From: Meandrina meandrites
Lineage: Eukaryota > Cnidaria > Anthozoa > Scleractinia > Meandrinidae
Assembly (NCBI GenBank): GCA_963693305.1
Contig: OY855910.1
Coordinates: 25,441,859 to 25,505,858, forward strand
Length of the DNA stretch: 64,000 nucleotides
Direction of reading: 5' to 3'
In this document: positions 10,500 through 23,491 of the stretch, piece after piece
How the letters are laid out: each line of letters starts with the position of its first letter
Position numbering within the stretch: position 1 is the first letter of the stretch
The notes under the pieces: generated by a model
Seen by the model: only the letters and a program-made list of their open reading frames with translations
Database searches by the model: none
Told to the model about the DNA's origin: nothing
Program-made: the position numbers and the translations under genes

Positions 10500-13400
10500 C
10501 AGGACTGAATTCAATTTCTCATATCGAAGCACCTTTGCTTTGGTTGCCTGTCGGCTGACCACACAGGTTAAGTCTGCCCGGAAAGGAAAACGTGTACGGT
10601 TGCTAACTGCGCCAAAAAGCATCTTACAATCCTTCACACGAACACTGCGAGTCGAAATCGACCATCTGACACTCCATCCACAAGTACCTCTCTGCCTGAG
10701 GAACCTGTGCGCATTCGTAACGGAATGATAAGCCCAACCCGGTCGAAAATAGTCATAGCCTCCAGAACAGGTGGTTTATTTAGTCAGTTTGGGAAACTTA
10801 CTAAATAAATCGCCTGTTCTGCAGGCTAAAATAGGCATGGCTGTTGTTCCAGTTAAGGTTTGGTCAAAGACGGCAAGAACACCGGTGATTACCTACGCCT
10901 TTTTGGACAGCAGTAGTTCCTCAACATTCTGCACAGAGGCCTTGATGAAACAGTTAGGAATCTGTATCACAAGAACTAAGATTTCCCTGACAACCTTGGA
11001 GAAGAAGGACAGTCTTATGGACAGCTTCGTTGTGAAAGATCTTGTTATTTCCGACTTGGATGAGAACGTCCTCATTGAGTTGCCAGCCCTTTACGTGAGA
11101 CCAGAAATACCTGTTTCAAAGGATGACATTCCCGCTCAGCGTGACGTTGACCAATGGCCACATTTGTGTGGAGTACACCTACCTGAAGTTAATGCCAAGA
11201 TCAGTCTTCTCATAGCCTGTGACATTCCCACAGTCTTCGATCCTTTGGAAGTGAAGCACAGTGAAGATGGTGGCCCTTATGCCTCGTGAACGTGTATCGG
11301 ATGGGTAGTAAACAGTCCCTTAGGGCGTTATCTTGAAGGCCCGCGAGCCACCAGTTTCTTTATTAAAGCTGATCCTGAGTTTCATCAGATGGTGAGAGAT
11401 TTCTACGATAGCAGTTTCAGTGAATCAAGCGCTGACGACAAGCCTGAAATGTCCCAAGAAGAGCTCTGTTTCTTGTCCGAGTTGGAGAGTACCGTAGCCT
11501 TAATGGCCCGATGGCAACCTGGAAAGTGAGCTTGAAGAATACCAGGTTGTTCACTTACTTGGAGCTGCCTCCTCTCCCGCGTGCTCCAATTTTGCCTTGC
11601 GCAAAACTGCAGAAGACAACACTGAACACTTCCCAGAAGCAGCTGTGAACACAGTTAAGAACAATTTTTACGTAGACGACTGTCTCAAACCTTTTCCGTC
11701 AGTTGACTTGCAACATGCAAGCGACCTGCGATCTTTGCTTTCAAGAGGTGGTTTAGGCTGACAAAGTGGATAAGCAATAGTCACAAGGTCATGGAGAACG
11801 TGTCAAGGAAGTAAAAACTCTCGACCTAAGTAAGGATGACCTACCAGTTTAGAGGGCCCTTGGTGTCAAATGGTGTGTGGAAACAGACACCTTTGGATTT
11901 GAAGTGGACGTTAAGCTCAAACCACCCACATGACGTGGCATTCTTTCAGTCGTCAGTTCTGTCTAAGATCCCTTGGGTCACGCCGCACCCTTCGTATTAC
12001 TGGCTAAATGTTTGCTTCAGGACCTATGTTGAGTCAAGCTAGGATGGGACGACCCTACTCCCACAGAGCCCAAGGTTTGCTGGGAGCGATGGATGGTGGA
12101 TCTTCCTAAACTATCACAGTTTCCGTTGAGCGCTGTGTTAAGCCCACTGGTTTCGATGCCATCTCGTCAAGTCAGTTGCACCATTTTTTCCGCTGCTTCT
12201 GAGGCCAGATTTGGATCAGTTTCTTATCTTTGTCTCACCAATGATCAGGGCGATGTTCATTGCTCCTTTCTTTCTGCGAAGTCACGCACAAAACTGCGAC
12301 GACAATCACGATTCCATGCCATGAGTTATCAGCTGCAACAGCCTCCATCAAGCAAGACAAGGTCTTAAGAAGAGAATTAGCGATAGCAGTCGGCACCCAG
12401 TCCGTTTTCTGGACAGATAGCACCGCAGTGCTGCGCTATGTAAAGAACGAGATGCTACGGTACCACACCTTTGTAGCCAATCGGGTCGCAGTTATTTGTG
12501 ATGGCTCTGAGCCCCATCAGTGAAAACATGTTAGTGGTGACATAAACCCTGCTGACGACATTTCCCGAGGATTGACAGCTGATATCTTCCTTCATTGACA
12601 GCAATGGTTGACGGGCCGGAATTCCTTTAGAAACCTGAGTACATGTGGCTAATGCAGACAGAGGCGTTAAACGAAATCTCCAATGAAGATCCTGAGGTGA
12701 AAACGGAAGTTAAAGTGTGCACTTCTTCATTAAAGAAGCTGAGCAGCCCACTTTCAGATTATTTCCAGAATGTTCTTCCTGAACCCGCATTAAGAAGGTT
12801 GTTTCCTGGCTCATGTGCTACAGAGAAAACCTTCTGAATGCAAGTAAGAACAACAAGTTGAAGTACAATGTTCCCAAATACATCACCGTTGAAGAGATGG
12901 AGAGAGCAGCGAGAGAAACTCTAAAGCATGTTAAGAGAGGAGCCTTCCCAGAGGGGCTTAATCATCCCGAGAAATCGGTTAAGAAGAGAAGCCGTCTGCA
13001 CAAGCTCGATCCAATCATCATCGATGAGCTTTTAAACGTCTTTACCCTTGGAGTTGAAGAATCAGATTATTCTCCCAAAGGAAGATCACATTACCAGATT
13101 AAAATCGACAACTATCACAGAATTTGCGGTCACTTCCGGCACAGAACACGTCCTGGCCTTAATTAGGGAGAAGATCTCGATAACTCAAGGAAGTTACACT
13201 GTGAAAAGTGTTTTTGCAGTGTGTCCGCTGCCTTCATCGACAGGCACCTCTTTGTCAGCAGAAAATGGCCGACTTACCAGAAAGCCACGTTTTGCGAGAC
13301 AAGCGGCCCTTTGAATCAGTTGGCATGGATTATTGTGGTCCTTTTCAAGTCCGTCGTGGGCGTTGCCTCGTGAAGAGATACGGCGTAATTTTTACTGTCT

Positions 13401-14242
13401 AACAATTCGAGCTCTACACATTGAGATAGCACATAGTCTAGACACTGACTCATTCCTGTTGGCCCTGCGACGATTTATTGCCAGGAGAGGCCAAGTGAGG
13501 GAAATTTACTCGGACAACAGGTCAAACTTCACCAGTGTCGAGGGAGCTGTGTGACACCATTTCAGACTGGAATCAAGAATAGATCCACAACTCTCTTTTA
13601 CAGAAGAACATCAAGTGGTCCTTTAACCCTCTGTGTGGCTCTCACTTTGGAGACATTTGGGAGAGATGTATTCGAACCATTTGGAAGATCCTACAAGCCT
13701 TGCTATGAGAGCAAATCGCTGATGATGGAAGTTTAGTTACTCTGAGGTGCGAAGTCGAAAGCATCATGAATAGTCGACCCATCATGACCGTGTCCAGTGA
13801 TCCTAATGACATGGAGCCCTTGACACCTAACCACCTGTTGTTGCTCAAATCAGAAATTATTTCACCCCCTGGTCTATTCAAGAAGGAAGATTTGCTTTCG
13901 CGCCGTCGGTGGAAGCAAGTACAATATCTCACGGATATTTTCTGGAGGAGATGGAGCAAAGTATGCCTTCCCCTTCTGCAACTTAGACAAAAGTGGGTAC
14001 ACCCCCAAAGGAATTTGGCAGTTGGTGATGTCGTTTTGGTCATGGGTGAAACTTTACATCGCAATTCCTGGCCGCTAGGAAGAGTCGTCGAAACCTTCCC
14101 AGATAACAGAGGTTTTGTTCGCGGATTGAAAGTGCGTACCAAGTCAGCTGTGTATGAAAGGCCTGTTGACAAGCTCTGCCTTCTTATTGAATGTTCAAGC
14201 AAAGAGGGCATGGACACTAACACCTACGAGACATTTAGTTAA
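10500..14242 (+). pseudogene. BEL/Pao pol, internally deleted
   Basis: After a second cysteine-rich knuckle (KHLCFGCLSADHTG) comes an aspartic protease with the active-site motif altered to FLDSSSSST (usually DSG), at about 10,900. Reverse transcriptase is present only from LLGAASSPACSNFALRKTA to the catalytic FYVDDCL at about 11,660-11,690; its N-terminal part is deleted at about 11,527. RNase H-like pieces include FWTDSTAVLRYV (12,408). The integrase core shows MDYCGPF (13,326) and YSDNRSNF (13,510), and the downstream glutamate region reads SIMNSRPIM. The final domain (13,766-14,242) is the DUF5641-type tail of BEL integrases. Stops and frameshifts are scattered throughout. Confidence 0.85.
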
Positions 14243-14419
14243 CCTTAAGCTAATTTTGTTTTGGATGCGCAATTGCATTGCGTGTCTATTTCTGTGTCGT
14301 TATTTTGTTTTCATTCGCGTAGGTTTGCTTACTTTTCGTGATTGTACTTAGGTTTTTCAAGAATTATCAGCTGGTGTTAAGATCAAGGTGTTTACTGTAA
14401 GTGATTCGCTTAGCCGGGA

Positions 14420-14865
14420 TGTTGGATCTAACACCCGGTGCACGGTTTATTGGGTCCCATAGGATACTCCCATAGGAATCTCGTGTTAGTAATCATTTCC
14501 ATTTTTGGTTTTGGTATTATAATTTCCGACATCGCTCGTAGTTTTTTGTACTCCGTTAACTTTCAACGAGCGCAGATTTCTGCAGTCAAGCCTGTTGTGA
14601 CAGAGTTACTCTTTTGCGGCCACAGTGCCAGAACAATGTAAGTTTTTAGGTTTCGCTTGTTTTCACCACTGTATGTCAATTTGTATATTTCATAGATTTG
14701 CGTATTTTAGTTTCAGTTTAAACCTCATTTCATCAGCTCATTTAATCACATCTTCCTCGTCGATCTACTTCATGTGTGTCATCCATTGTAATGTTCCCTG
14801 AGGTTCAGTAATTAAATGGTTAATGAGCGTTTATAATGTTGACTGCTATATCGGCTGCGAAAGAA
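14420..14865 (+). repeat. BEL/Pao 3' LTR
   Basis: The likely start is TGTTGGATCTAACACCCGG and the end lies near TGACTGCTATATCGG, about 445 bp. Its last 150 bp match 7,036-7,182 with substitutions in nearly every 10 bp, so the insertion is old. The start is chosen from the TG convention and is uncertain by some tens of bases. Confidence 0.6.
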
Positions 14866-14955
14866 TTTGTTTGTGACAGTTACAGTACTAGACTAGAGGA
14901 TCTTGTGTCGTACAGCAAGGGAGAATAGAGCATTTGGCTCGTTCATTTCATCAGG

Positions 14956-15560
14956 TCAGTGGCTTCTGAACAGCTTGTAAAATTGGGCAGGACCCCTCTC
15001 TGTGTTGGAGGCGCAAGCTTTTGGCGAAAAAGGACACCTGTGACCATTTTCTTCACCTTTACGTGTCTTGGTGGCCAGCTCATTCAACCAAACAAGCATT
15101 TTGTGGCCATCTTGAATTGGATCCATCTGTAAGGAAACATCTCCCCAACACAATTTACGGCTCTCGTATTAGGCTCTAAACCCGAAATGCAGGGAGAGAA
15201 TCCACCACATGGTTCTCTGAAGTGCTACGGGATTTTCTACACCGAATGTGCCAATCTGAAAAAGCTTGTATTCTTCTTCTTTAGTCAGCGAGCGAGTCGC
15301 ATTGGGACAGTTGCCTTTGCCCTGCACAAGGAGGTTTTTACGCTTGGCTTCCAGCACTTTCCGTGAAAAGGCAAACTCATCGTCATTCAGAATGTTCATC
15401 TTGGACCCAGAATCCAACAGAAACCTCTGGATACTTCTCTGCAGTCCCGTCAAGGTACTTGGCTCGTATTCAACACCACTGACTTAGGTCTTTAAAGAAC
15501 TTAATTTCCCAGGAAGTGGTCAAGTTCTTCTGGTGAATATTTCTCTTGTTTATCAAGCCA
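14956..15560 (-). pseudogene. DUF3504 / Crypton-like (KIAA1958-type) relic, copy 1
   Basis: The minus strand encodes pieces of a DUF3504 protein, the family derived from Crypton tyrosine-recombinase elements. They read YSPEELDHFLGN, then TGLQRSIQRFLLDSG, NILNDDEFAFSRKVLEAKRK, NPVALQRTMWWILSLHFGFR and DESRKLCWGDVSLQMDP. In-frame stops fall after LGN and after FGFRA, and a frame change is needed. No promoter or start is evident. The same relic, with partly different lesions, is at 30,010-30,520, so the insertion preceded the duplication. Confidence 0.8.
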
Positions 15561-16266
15561 AGAAAACGGTAAAAACACTTCATATTACTTGACGTTTTTT
15601 CACAGTGCTTTCACTTTTCCGTTCTTGAACAAAATTTTGTAATGCCTCTTGACTGTTACTGGAATTTTTGTCTCTGTGAGTGGCAAGGTTGGCCATGCAT
15701 TGTTTTGCTCAGTTTTGGCCTGTTCATCCCTTCTGAATAATAAAATACTCTCTTGCTGTGGCTCTCTTCGTCGCTTATACTTATGCCAGTATTTTCTTCT
15801 TTAGTTATTGACAAGATACTTAACTTTAGGCGGTATTTTTTGTTTCCGCCCTCACACTTGTAGCCTTCAAAGCCTCACAACTCAAAAAGAGCTGTTGAAC
15901 CGAGAAAAATTTAGCATAATAAAGCAATTTGTTTGCTACACAGGTTTGGCAAAAATAAACAAACAAAAAATACATACACTGAAAAAAGGCTTCTTAAGGC
16001 AAGACGCAATACAAATTATTGATAGATTTGTACAATATTGGTACTTTTCTTAGTTGGTAATATCTCTAATTAACTTCCCATTAAATTCACCTCTGGAAAT
16101 TATACTAATCAGCTATGTCAAGAGCAATAAAGCAATTTGTATGCTACACAGGTTTGGCAAAATGAACGAGCAAGCGATCACTGGTACATGTACAACTTGA
16201 CAAACTTGCGCTGCCAGGCAGCATTTTGTGTACATCGAACCCAGAATGAATGCCAAGTGCGATCGT
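15560..16266. repeat. Duplicated intron block (partner 30,520-31,580)
   Basis: This matches 30,520-31,580 except that the partner contains an extra stretch of about 370 bp (30,889-31,262). Similarity ends abruptly after GCCAAGTGCGATCGT on both sides. No coding region is recognised. Confidence 0.75.
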
Positions 16267-17445
16267 ACACCTGGTAAAACGCAGTCTAGATCAGGTTCCT
16301 CTGCGTAAGATTTTGTTTTTAAGGGAAAGAATAAAGAAAATAATAAATAGAAAAAAAGATAACCAGTCTAACCATTGACCGACCTGCTTCCAGATCCGAT
16401 GCATTACAACTATGCAACCAGCACGTGGTGTGGATGGCATGGGTACTCCAAGTTTTTCACTACTCCTGCTTATGGACAAGAAGATGCTGCTCATACTTCA
16501 AATTCTATGCATGAACTATAAATTTACTTGATGCAAAATATTCATGTCTTAAAGAGACCTTGAATTAGATCATGTGGCAATGACAAACTGCGTCAGAACG
16601 AGTGACCGGAATTTAATTCATTTTAAGATGATAAGCGCAATTTAACATAAGCTACCAACGGTGAAACAGAGGTACAATTGTCTTTTTCATAGTGTTTTTT
16701 TTGTTCCCTCTTATTACCTGTGCATAAACTAATTCGCAATTATTGATGGTTTACATGTATGTAAGCCAACACTTATGATTGCTCTTTTTCATGTTTTACT
16801 TTGTTCTTTTGCAGTTCTTGATATTTATATCTGGAAATTATACTAAAACAATTATTCGTCTCAAGCTCAAGGAATCTCGTGGAATATTTGCCGAGATTCT
16901 CTTCGCCTTCAGCGAATTATTATCAAGGAAGTGTGGGCTGTCCACCTACGTTTTCTCAAGGAAACCCGATGACAAATATGAAAACAATCTTAGTCAGGAC
17001 TATGATGAGTATGGAAAAAATATAATGATTATGATGATATTAATAATAAAATTGAAAACAATGATGACAATCATTACGATGAAGATAATGAAAGCACCAC
17101 TATTGATAAACCAATCCCTGGTATAAGTAGCACGAGGGAGCCATTTAAGAAAGATTCCAAATCAATCTGAGAGGAGCAGTTGAATGATACATAACGGAGG
17201 ATCTGTATAGGAATACTTTTCGAGTTTAAGAGATCCATGCAGACCTATGATATGGGACAATTTTTCTATTTTTTGAACAAATTATTCCATCCTCAACGTG
17301 CATATTGCCGGAGTTGTGTGATCACAACAATTGAGTCAAACTGTATTAAGAATATGGTCTTGTGGTAGTGCTTATGCCCAAAAAAAAACAGCTTTACATG
17401 CATGAGAACATACACAAATTATTTATTTTAGGTCGATGAAGTGCT
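16267..17445. other. Copy-specific insert with an exon-like acidic stretch
   Basis: This sequence has no counterpart in the paralogous block. From about 16,816 a plus-strand open stretch follows an acceptor-like TTCTTTTGCAG. Near 17,020, after SQDYDEYG, the frame must shift by one at an A-run to continue as a strongly acidic tail (KYNDYDDINN, later HYDEDNESTTIDKP) ending at a TGA at 17,168-17,170. It could be the terminal exon of an unrecognised gene or transposon. I see no known domain. Confidence 0.3.
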
Positions 17446-17449
17446 TTAA

Positions 17450-20400
17450 GAGCAGTTCTTTCTAAGAGTCAAGCAAAGTGGGAAATGAAAATTTTTGACC
17501 CCGCTTCAAATTTTGCATGCAGTTAGATATTCATGGGGGATGTACAAAAATGCCTTTCTTTAAGGTTGAAACTTTATTGTTACCATGGCAACACCCATTG
17601 TTTGTTCATGCCTCCAAACTAGACAGCCAATTAACTAGGTGCGTTATCGGACATTTCGGTTGGTGGGTAAAAGTGGCTAAGCCTTTCCTTGAATTTTTCC
17701 AAAAGTACACCAGTTCCAGACCGGAAACTAAGCAGGTAGTTTACACAGATATCCTAGTTTCTAAATCTGTAAAGATCTCTGCGGGGCGGCCTCTTATATT
17801 ACTAAGGGCAGTTAACGAACGAGCCTCAAAAACAAGTTTTTGCATATATCGGCAAAATTAACATTTTGTGCACTCGCCCCAAAAAACATGAAATAAATGA
17901 AAGTACCTCTACTTTCAATAGCTGCTATCTGCTGAATGATTGTCTGATCAAAACAGTCATTTCTGGACATTACACTTATAGAAATATCGATAAAATACTG
18001 CTTACTTTTTGGTTACCCCTTTTACTGCTTGTAACGAAGCAACCACAAGCGGACGATTTAGGACGTCCAAACCTTTCAGTGTGGTTTCTCTCGGCATTAC
18101 AGTCTCCGAAGGTTTTCTGCAGAGTCATTGAAGCATATTTACAGGACATAACAGCCAGTCAAGTGATGTAGAATCTCAGTGAACAGGCCAAGTTGGATGA
18201 CCTATCAACAACAACATCTTCACACTTCTCGTATAGCTCTGTGCTGTACTTCTCCATTTGATGGTCTTTGATGTCATCGGTAGCTCCAGTAGGAGTAAAA
18301 ATGCCTCGATATTAATTCGTTAGACTAGCATCGCAATTATTGAAGTATTGTACTCCGAAAATAAGTCCAAAAGCTTGCTGAACGCGACTTCACCTGACTT
18401 ACGTCGTAACGTGGCCATGTAATGAACATCCAACTCACAATGGTCAGCGGTGTTAATCGCTGGGTCGTAAATAAACAAACAAGAGAACAAGAGGTCAAAC
18501 AGGTCCAAATCAGTGTCTTGTTATGGGGATTTGCCAGTTTGCTTCTCCTTTTTTCCCATGTGTAGAAAGTTCTAAGAAATTGCTCTCTTTAAGTCATAGT
18601 CATCGTGACATATCATCACATTTTGCAAACTCATGCCCTGAACAAATCAAGAAACGATATTCGACGAAATGGACTTACTACTCTGAAGTGCAGGTGAGTT
18701 ATTCAGCTTAAGTCGCTTCCCTGGTATAATTCCAATGGCCTCGCGCCGTGGGATAAGGAACAATTTCGTGTCCGCACGTATTCGCTACACTTACTTGAAA
18801 AACTTGTAACTTGTATATTTCAGCAAATGCAGGAATCTGGAATGCCGGAATGGATGGAACGTGGACTTACAGGGAAGACTACTTTTCTTATTTACTTTTT
18901 AATAACTAGGAGTAATCGTAGATTATGCTGTGCGTTCGACATGCTCGCCATTGAAGAAGACGCCGCCACCACAAGATTAGGATGCGTATTGCTACCGTTG
19001 AGCGCAAGAGCTAATGTCATTGTTGTCGTTGAAGTGACGCAATTAATTGCCATCTAATGTCTTCTCACATGAGATCGAGGCCATCCTGCCACATACCGAC
19101 ATACATACAACGAGACATAGAACGACTTTCGCTTGCGCGTTCACAGGACAACCACGGGACCACAGGTCACCACAAGATTAGGATGCATTCTCCTATCATC
19201 GAACGCAATAATGATAATAATGACGGGTTTAACTTTTAACATACTCGTACCATCTTCTCACTTTCCTTGATTTGAACGTTTCTTGCGAAAATTTCCCTTC
19301 GTTTGCAATAAATTGCTAAATGAAAAGACATAAAAGTGAATTAATTGAATCATTTTCGGCACGGTGTTTACTTAGATGGGCTCTTGCATATTCATATTCA
19401 TTTGCATATACATATTCATTTTGCTTTTAGAACATACGTATTCGTAACACTTACTTGTAAAACTTGTAACTTGTACATTATAGCAAAGGCGGGAATCTGG
19501 AATACCGCAATGGATGGAACATGGACTGACTAACCCGGAAAACTACTTTTGTTTTCCGCATGAAAAAACACCTACAATGTATGTAACATCCATCACGACC
19601 AGCTACACTGGAGGGGCTTCTCAGTTGATTAGTAATCAAACAACTTAAGGGAATAATTGTTCCCGTTAGAAATATAAGACATATACAAAACACTTAAATA
19701 CTCTGTCTAACTACATATTGAGCGTGTAGTTAAGTAAAGTCTGCGCCCGTCATCCCAAGGCACTATGTTATCGTGCACACGTGTGTGTCCGTAATTCGTA
19801 ATTGGTAATTAGCGCGTCTAATTAAAACGTCATAGTCGGAAGTTCAATTTGACATCAGCCACTTACTCGCTTCATGTGCTCACATTGCGCGTTTCTTCAA
19901 CGACGTTGGTAAGTTTTCTATGTTAAGGATAAATTTATATTACTTTTCTTCTAGAGCCAGGCTCAACTTTTGGTGGATTTTCAAAGAATTTGATCTTAAA
20001 AGCAACATGAAGGGATTTTTCGAGAATTTGCTTGCTTTATCGGTAAAGAAACTGAAGAAAGTGTTGATGATTCCTCCCTCGATCACTGGCCGCGCGTGGA
20101 CGAGCGTTTCTTGCCAAATGTTGTCGTTATATGCTAGGCTATCACTAGGCACATGTAGTCATAGACTGCCTATTTTTTAAGATTGCTGAAATAAGCGGGT
20201 AATGAAAAGTCATGTCAGAAAGGCAAAAGCATTGGAGGGTTACCCTTCTCGTTTTGAAGAAGAGGCGTATCAATGAAAACTGTAGTCCTACTAGAAGTTT
20301 TGGTTACGTAAGGCGATATCAGTATCGGCTCTGTTTCTACCAGCAGGATTGACGCACCCGTATCGTAGAAAAATTCGACATGTGAGTAGAAAAAGCAAAT

Positions 20401-22423
20401 TAATTGAAGCTTCTCACGTTGAGGACTTTTATATGTGCGTACGTAAAAATAAAGAGCATCAGAAAAGGAAGTGACATATGAAAAGAAAAACAGGGAAAGT
20501 CAGGGAGCGAAGAGAATAATAATAATAATTATCAATTACATCGCTCGCGTTCTATGCATGATCAGATATCCGTGTGCAATGCAGTATGAATAGTGTCCGC
20601 AGTAACATTGCAACAAACGCAAACGTTCTTAAATCAAAATAAATATGTTGCCCGCAAGACCCCATCTAAGGGAACACTGTTATAAAAATGTTTCAAGCAA
20701 TGCGCTTTATGTCTTTTCATTCTAGCAATATATTGCAAAAAATGGGAAATTTCCGCGAGAAACATTCAAATCAAGAAAAGTGGGGAAATGGAACGAGTAG
20801 GTTAAAAGTTAAACCCCTCGTTATTATCATTATTATTAAAAGTAAATAAGAAAAGTAGTCTTCCCTGTAAGTCCACGTTCCATCCATTCCGGCATTCCAG
20901 ATTCCTGCATTTGCTGAAATATACAAGTTACAAGTTTTTCAAGTAAGTGTAGCGAATACGTGCGGACACGAAATTGTTCCTTTTCCCACGGCGCGAGGCC
21001 ATTGGAATTATACCAGGGAAGCGACTTCAGTTGAATAACTCACCTGCACTTCAGAGTAGTAAGTCCATTTCGTCGAATATCGTTTCTTAATTTGCTCAGG
21101 GCATGAGTTTGCAAAATGTGATGATATGTCACGATGACTATGACTTAAAGAGAGTAATTTCTTAGAACTTTCTACACATGGGAAAAAAGGAGAAGCAAAC
21201 TGGCAAATCCCCATAACAAGACACTGATTTGGACCTGTTTGACCTCTTGTTCTCTTGTTTGTTTATTTACGACCCAGCGATTAACACCGCTGACCATTGT
21301 GAGTTGGATGTTCATTACATGGCCACGTTACGACGTAAGTCAGGTGAAGTCGCGTTCAGCAAGCTTTTGGACTTATTTTCGGAGTACAATACTTCAATAA
21401 TTGCGATGCTAGTCTAACGAATTAATATCGAGGCATTTTTACTCCTACTGGAGCTACCGATGACATCAAAGACCATCAAATGGAGAAGTACAGCACAGAG
21501 CTATACGAGAAGTGTGAAGATGTGGTTGTTGATAAGTCATCCAACTTGGCCTGTTCACTGAGATTCTACATCACTTGACTGGCTGTTATGTCCTGTAAAT
21601 ATGCTTCAATGACTCTGAAGGAAACCACACTGAAAGGTTTGGGCGTCCTAAATCGTCCGGTTGTGATTGCTTCGTTGCAAGCAGTAAAAGAGGTAGCCAA
21701 AAAGTAAGCAGTATTTTATCGATATTTCTATAAGTGTAATGTCCAGAAATGACTGTTTTGATCAGAAAATCATTCAGCAGATAGCATCTATTGAAAGTAG
21801 AGGTACTTTCATTTATTTCATGTTTTTTGGGGCGAGTGCACAAAATGTTAATTTTGCCGACATATATGCAAAAACTCGTTTTTGAGGCTCGTTCGTTAAC
21901 TGCCCTTAGTAATATAAGTGGCCGCCCCGCAGAGATCTTTACAGATTTAGAAACTAGGATATCTGTGTAAACTACCTGCTTAGTTTCCGGTCTGGAACTG
22001 GTGTACTTTTGGAAAAATTCAAGGAAAGGCTTAGCCAGTTTTACCCACCAACTAAAATGTCCGATAACGCACCTAGTTAATTGGCTGTCTAGTCATTGTC
22101 AATTTCATTTAATAAAAAGTCCTATACATGAAAGTAAACTAGAATGATAGATTTATATTTGCTCCAAGTCTTGAGCGATAGTGTTTTAATGGACTCAAGA
22201 AACAGTGCTTTACATTTTGCACATTTCACAATAGGTTCTGTGGAAAAAATTAGGTTTGGAGGCATGAACAAACAATGGGTGTTGCCATGGTAACAATAAA
22301 GTTTCAACCTTAAAGAAAGGCATTTTTGTACATCCCCCATGAATATCCAACTGCATGCAAAATTTGAAGTGGGGTCAAAAATTTTCATTTCCCACTTTGC
22401 TTGACTCTTAGAAAGAACTGCTC
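17450..22423. mobile_element. 4,974-bp TTAA-flanked element with ~1.6-kb inverted repeats
   Basis: Ends read GAGCAGTTCTTTCTAAGAGT and the exact inverted counterpart, each flanked by TTAA (17,446-17,449 and 22,424-22,427). The left arm runs 17,450 to about 19,335 and the right arm about 20,700 to 22,423. The arms are interrupted by an insert of about 0.3 kb at 18,900-19,195 (left) and about 0.16 kb at 22,093-22,250 (right). Open frames in the arms are mirror images and show no known domain; no transposase is evident in the 1.4-kb centre. TTAA target choice is known for piggyBac and Kolobok elements, but the termini are not the usual piggyBac type. It is probably non-autonomous. Confidence 0.75.
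18900..19195. repeat. Insert in left inverted-repeat arm
   Basis: This stretch is absent from the right arm, where the flanking sequences are adjacent at about 20,830. Nothing coding is recognisable. A related unit (TGTAACTTGTA..CAGGAATCTGGAATGCC type, 18,800-18,880) recurs at 19,455-19,560 in the centre of the element. Confidence 0.5.
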
Positions 22424-22433
22424 TTAAGATGCT

Positions 22434-22587
22434 ACTTTCTTTTAATTTCAGTTATAAAAAATGCGACATTCATTTTGACAAACGTTGAAAAAGCTTCTAA
22501 GATGAATTCCAGTCTTGGGAATGTATGTAAGGTGGCTCGCACATTATGTCTGTTAGAAAGACACATTGTTTTTCTGTATGTACTTAC
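22434..22587. repeat. Intron block resuming after the TTAA element
   Basis: Sequence from ACTTTCTTTTAATTTC onward is homologous to 31,584-31,737. The paralog is continuous from GATCGTTAAACTTTC, so everything from 16,267 to 22,433 is additional here. The paralog has a TTAA at the junction. Confidence 0.7.
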
Positions 22588-22675
22588 ATGAGGAACAATA
22601 TCCTGAGTCCAACAGGAAATCGTCTATTGCGATGTCCGCCTTATAATCAGTTCCCCTTATCCCTACAAATGTAAC
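22588..22675 (-). CDS. MAM exon C, module 3
   Basis: 88 nt, phase 0 to 1, donor GTAAGT. It encodes VTFVGIRGTDYKADIAIDDF, then LLDSGYCSS. D replaces A of module 4 before SGYC. The acceptor is TTATGTAG. The frame is open. Confidence 0.8.
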
Positions 22676-23249
22676 CTACATAACAAAAGATGGAAGTCAG
22701 CGCCTGCACCATAGTTGAAATAATAACCTTACTACTAGGCAAAAACATTTTGCAAGGCTAGTTAAATGCTACTTAAATAAGTTGTGGTTCTTCTTCACCA
22801 AACGACCACGTCCCTATCATATTTATTGCAGACAGGTTTTCTTGATATCTGTGCCTACTTATGTTAACTGTAGCACTCTTTTCAACCGCTAACAATTATT
22901 AGATGAGGTTTTTGTGATGTCCGAAATAATCAAGGCCAAAGTAAAATAATTTTATTATACATTGTTTGTGAAGAAGCGAAATAAACAAACGTTTATTCTT
23001 CGCTGTGTCAAAGATGCCACTCACCACGCGTGAACATGTTTGTCGTTATTTCACGCAAATTTTACTACAACTACCAGGAATCTTTCAATGTACGCTATCA
23101 TGTTTTATCAGCGAATCAGTTTTTTCCCGGATCTTCAATATAACACCCCGTCTGCTAATAGCATATATTTCTCCCCGCTCATTCAAAACTGCCACACTCA
23201 TTATGACAAACATAACCAAGGCTTTCACTTTCTCTTTGAATCTTCTTAC

Positions 23250-23491
23250 CGCGTACATTCCCGATAAAGTTACATCTACAGCCGCTTTCAACCACAGGTT
23301 GCCTTTATCTCCACTTGCAGTAAACACTCTGTTTCCATTTACCATGACGTTAAGTTTCCCCATGTTGGCACCATACATATGATAGTAGAACTGAAGGCAC
23401 ATGTTTCCGCTGAATCGAAGCTTAGGGGTGTTCAGTTTTGCATATTCACCATGCTTTCGAGGACTTGATGTTTCTATGTACATGTAATATC
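23250..23491 (-). CDS. MAM exon B, module 3
   Basis: 242 nt with acceptor GTAACAG and donor GTAAGA (GTAAGT in modules 4 and 5; modules 1 and 2 share GTAAGA). The protein over the exon is the same as the other B exons. The intact frame and conserved splice sites argue that it is still spliced. Confidence 0.85.

Larger units (their letters stand above)
7036..14865 (+). mobile_element. BEL/Pao LTR retrotransposon, degenerate
   Basis: Gag, protease, the end of reverse transcriptase, RNase H, integrase and the C-terminal domain follow in the order typical of BEL/Pao. Both LTRs are recognisable, but the 5' LTR keeps only its last 145 bp or so (7,036-7,182) while the 3' LTR is about 445 bp. Many stops and frameshifts, a deletion of most of the reverse transcriptase and a 1.56-kb transposon inside gag make it non-functional. 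At the paralogous locus near 29,995 the element is missing except for about 20 bp of LTR. Confidence 0.9.

Noticed and set aside
17517..18508. Mirror-image open frames shared with 21,229-22,388
   Set aside because: They lie in the inverted arms of the TTAA element, overlap on both strands and match no domain; duplication explains their conservation.
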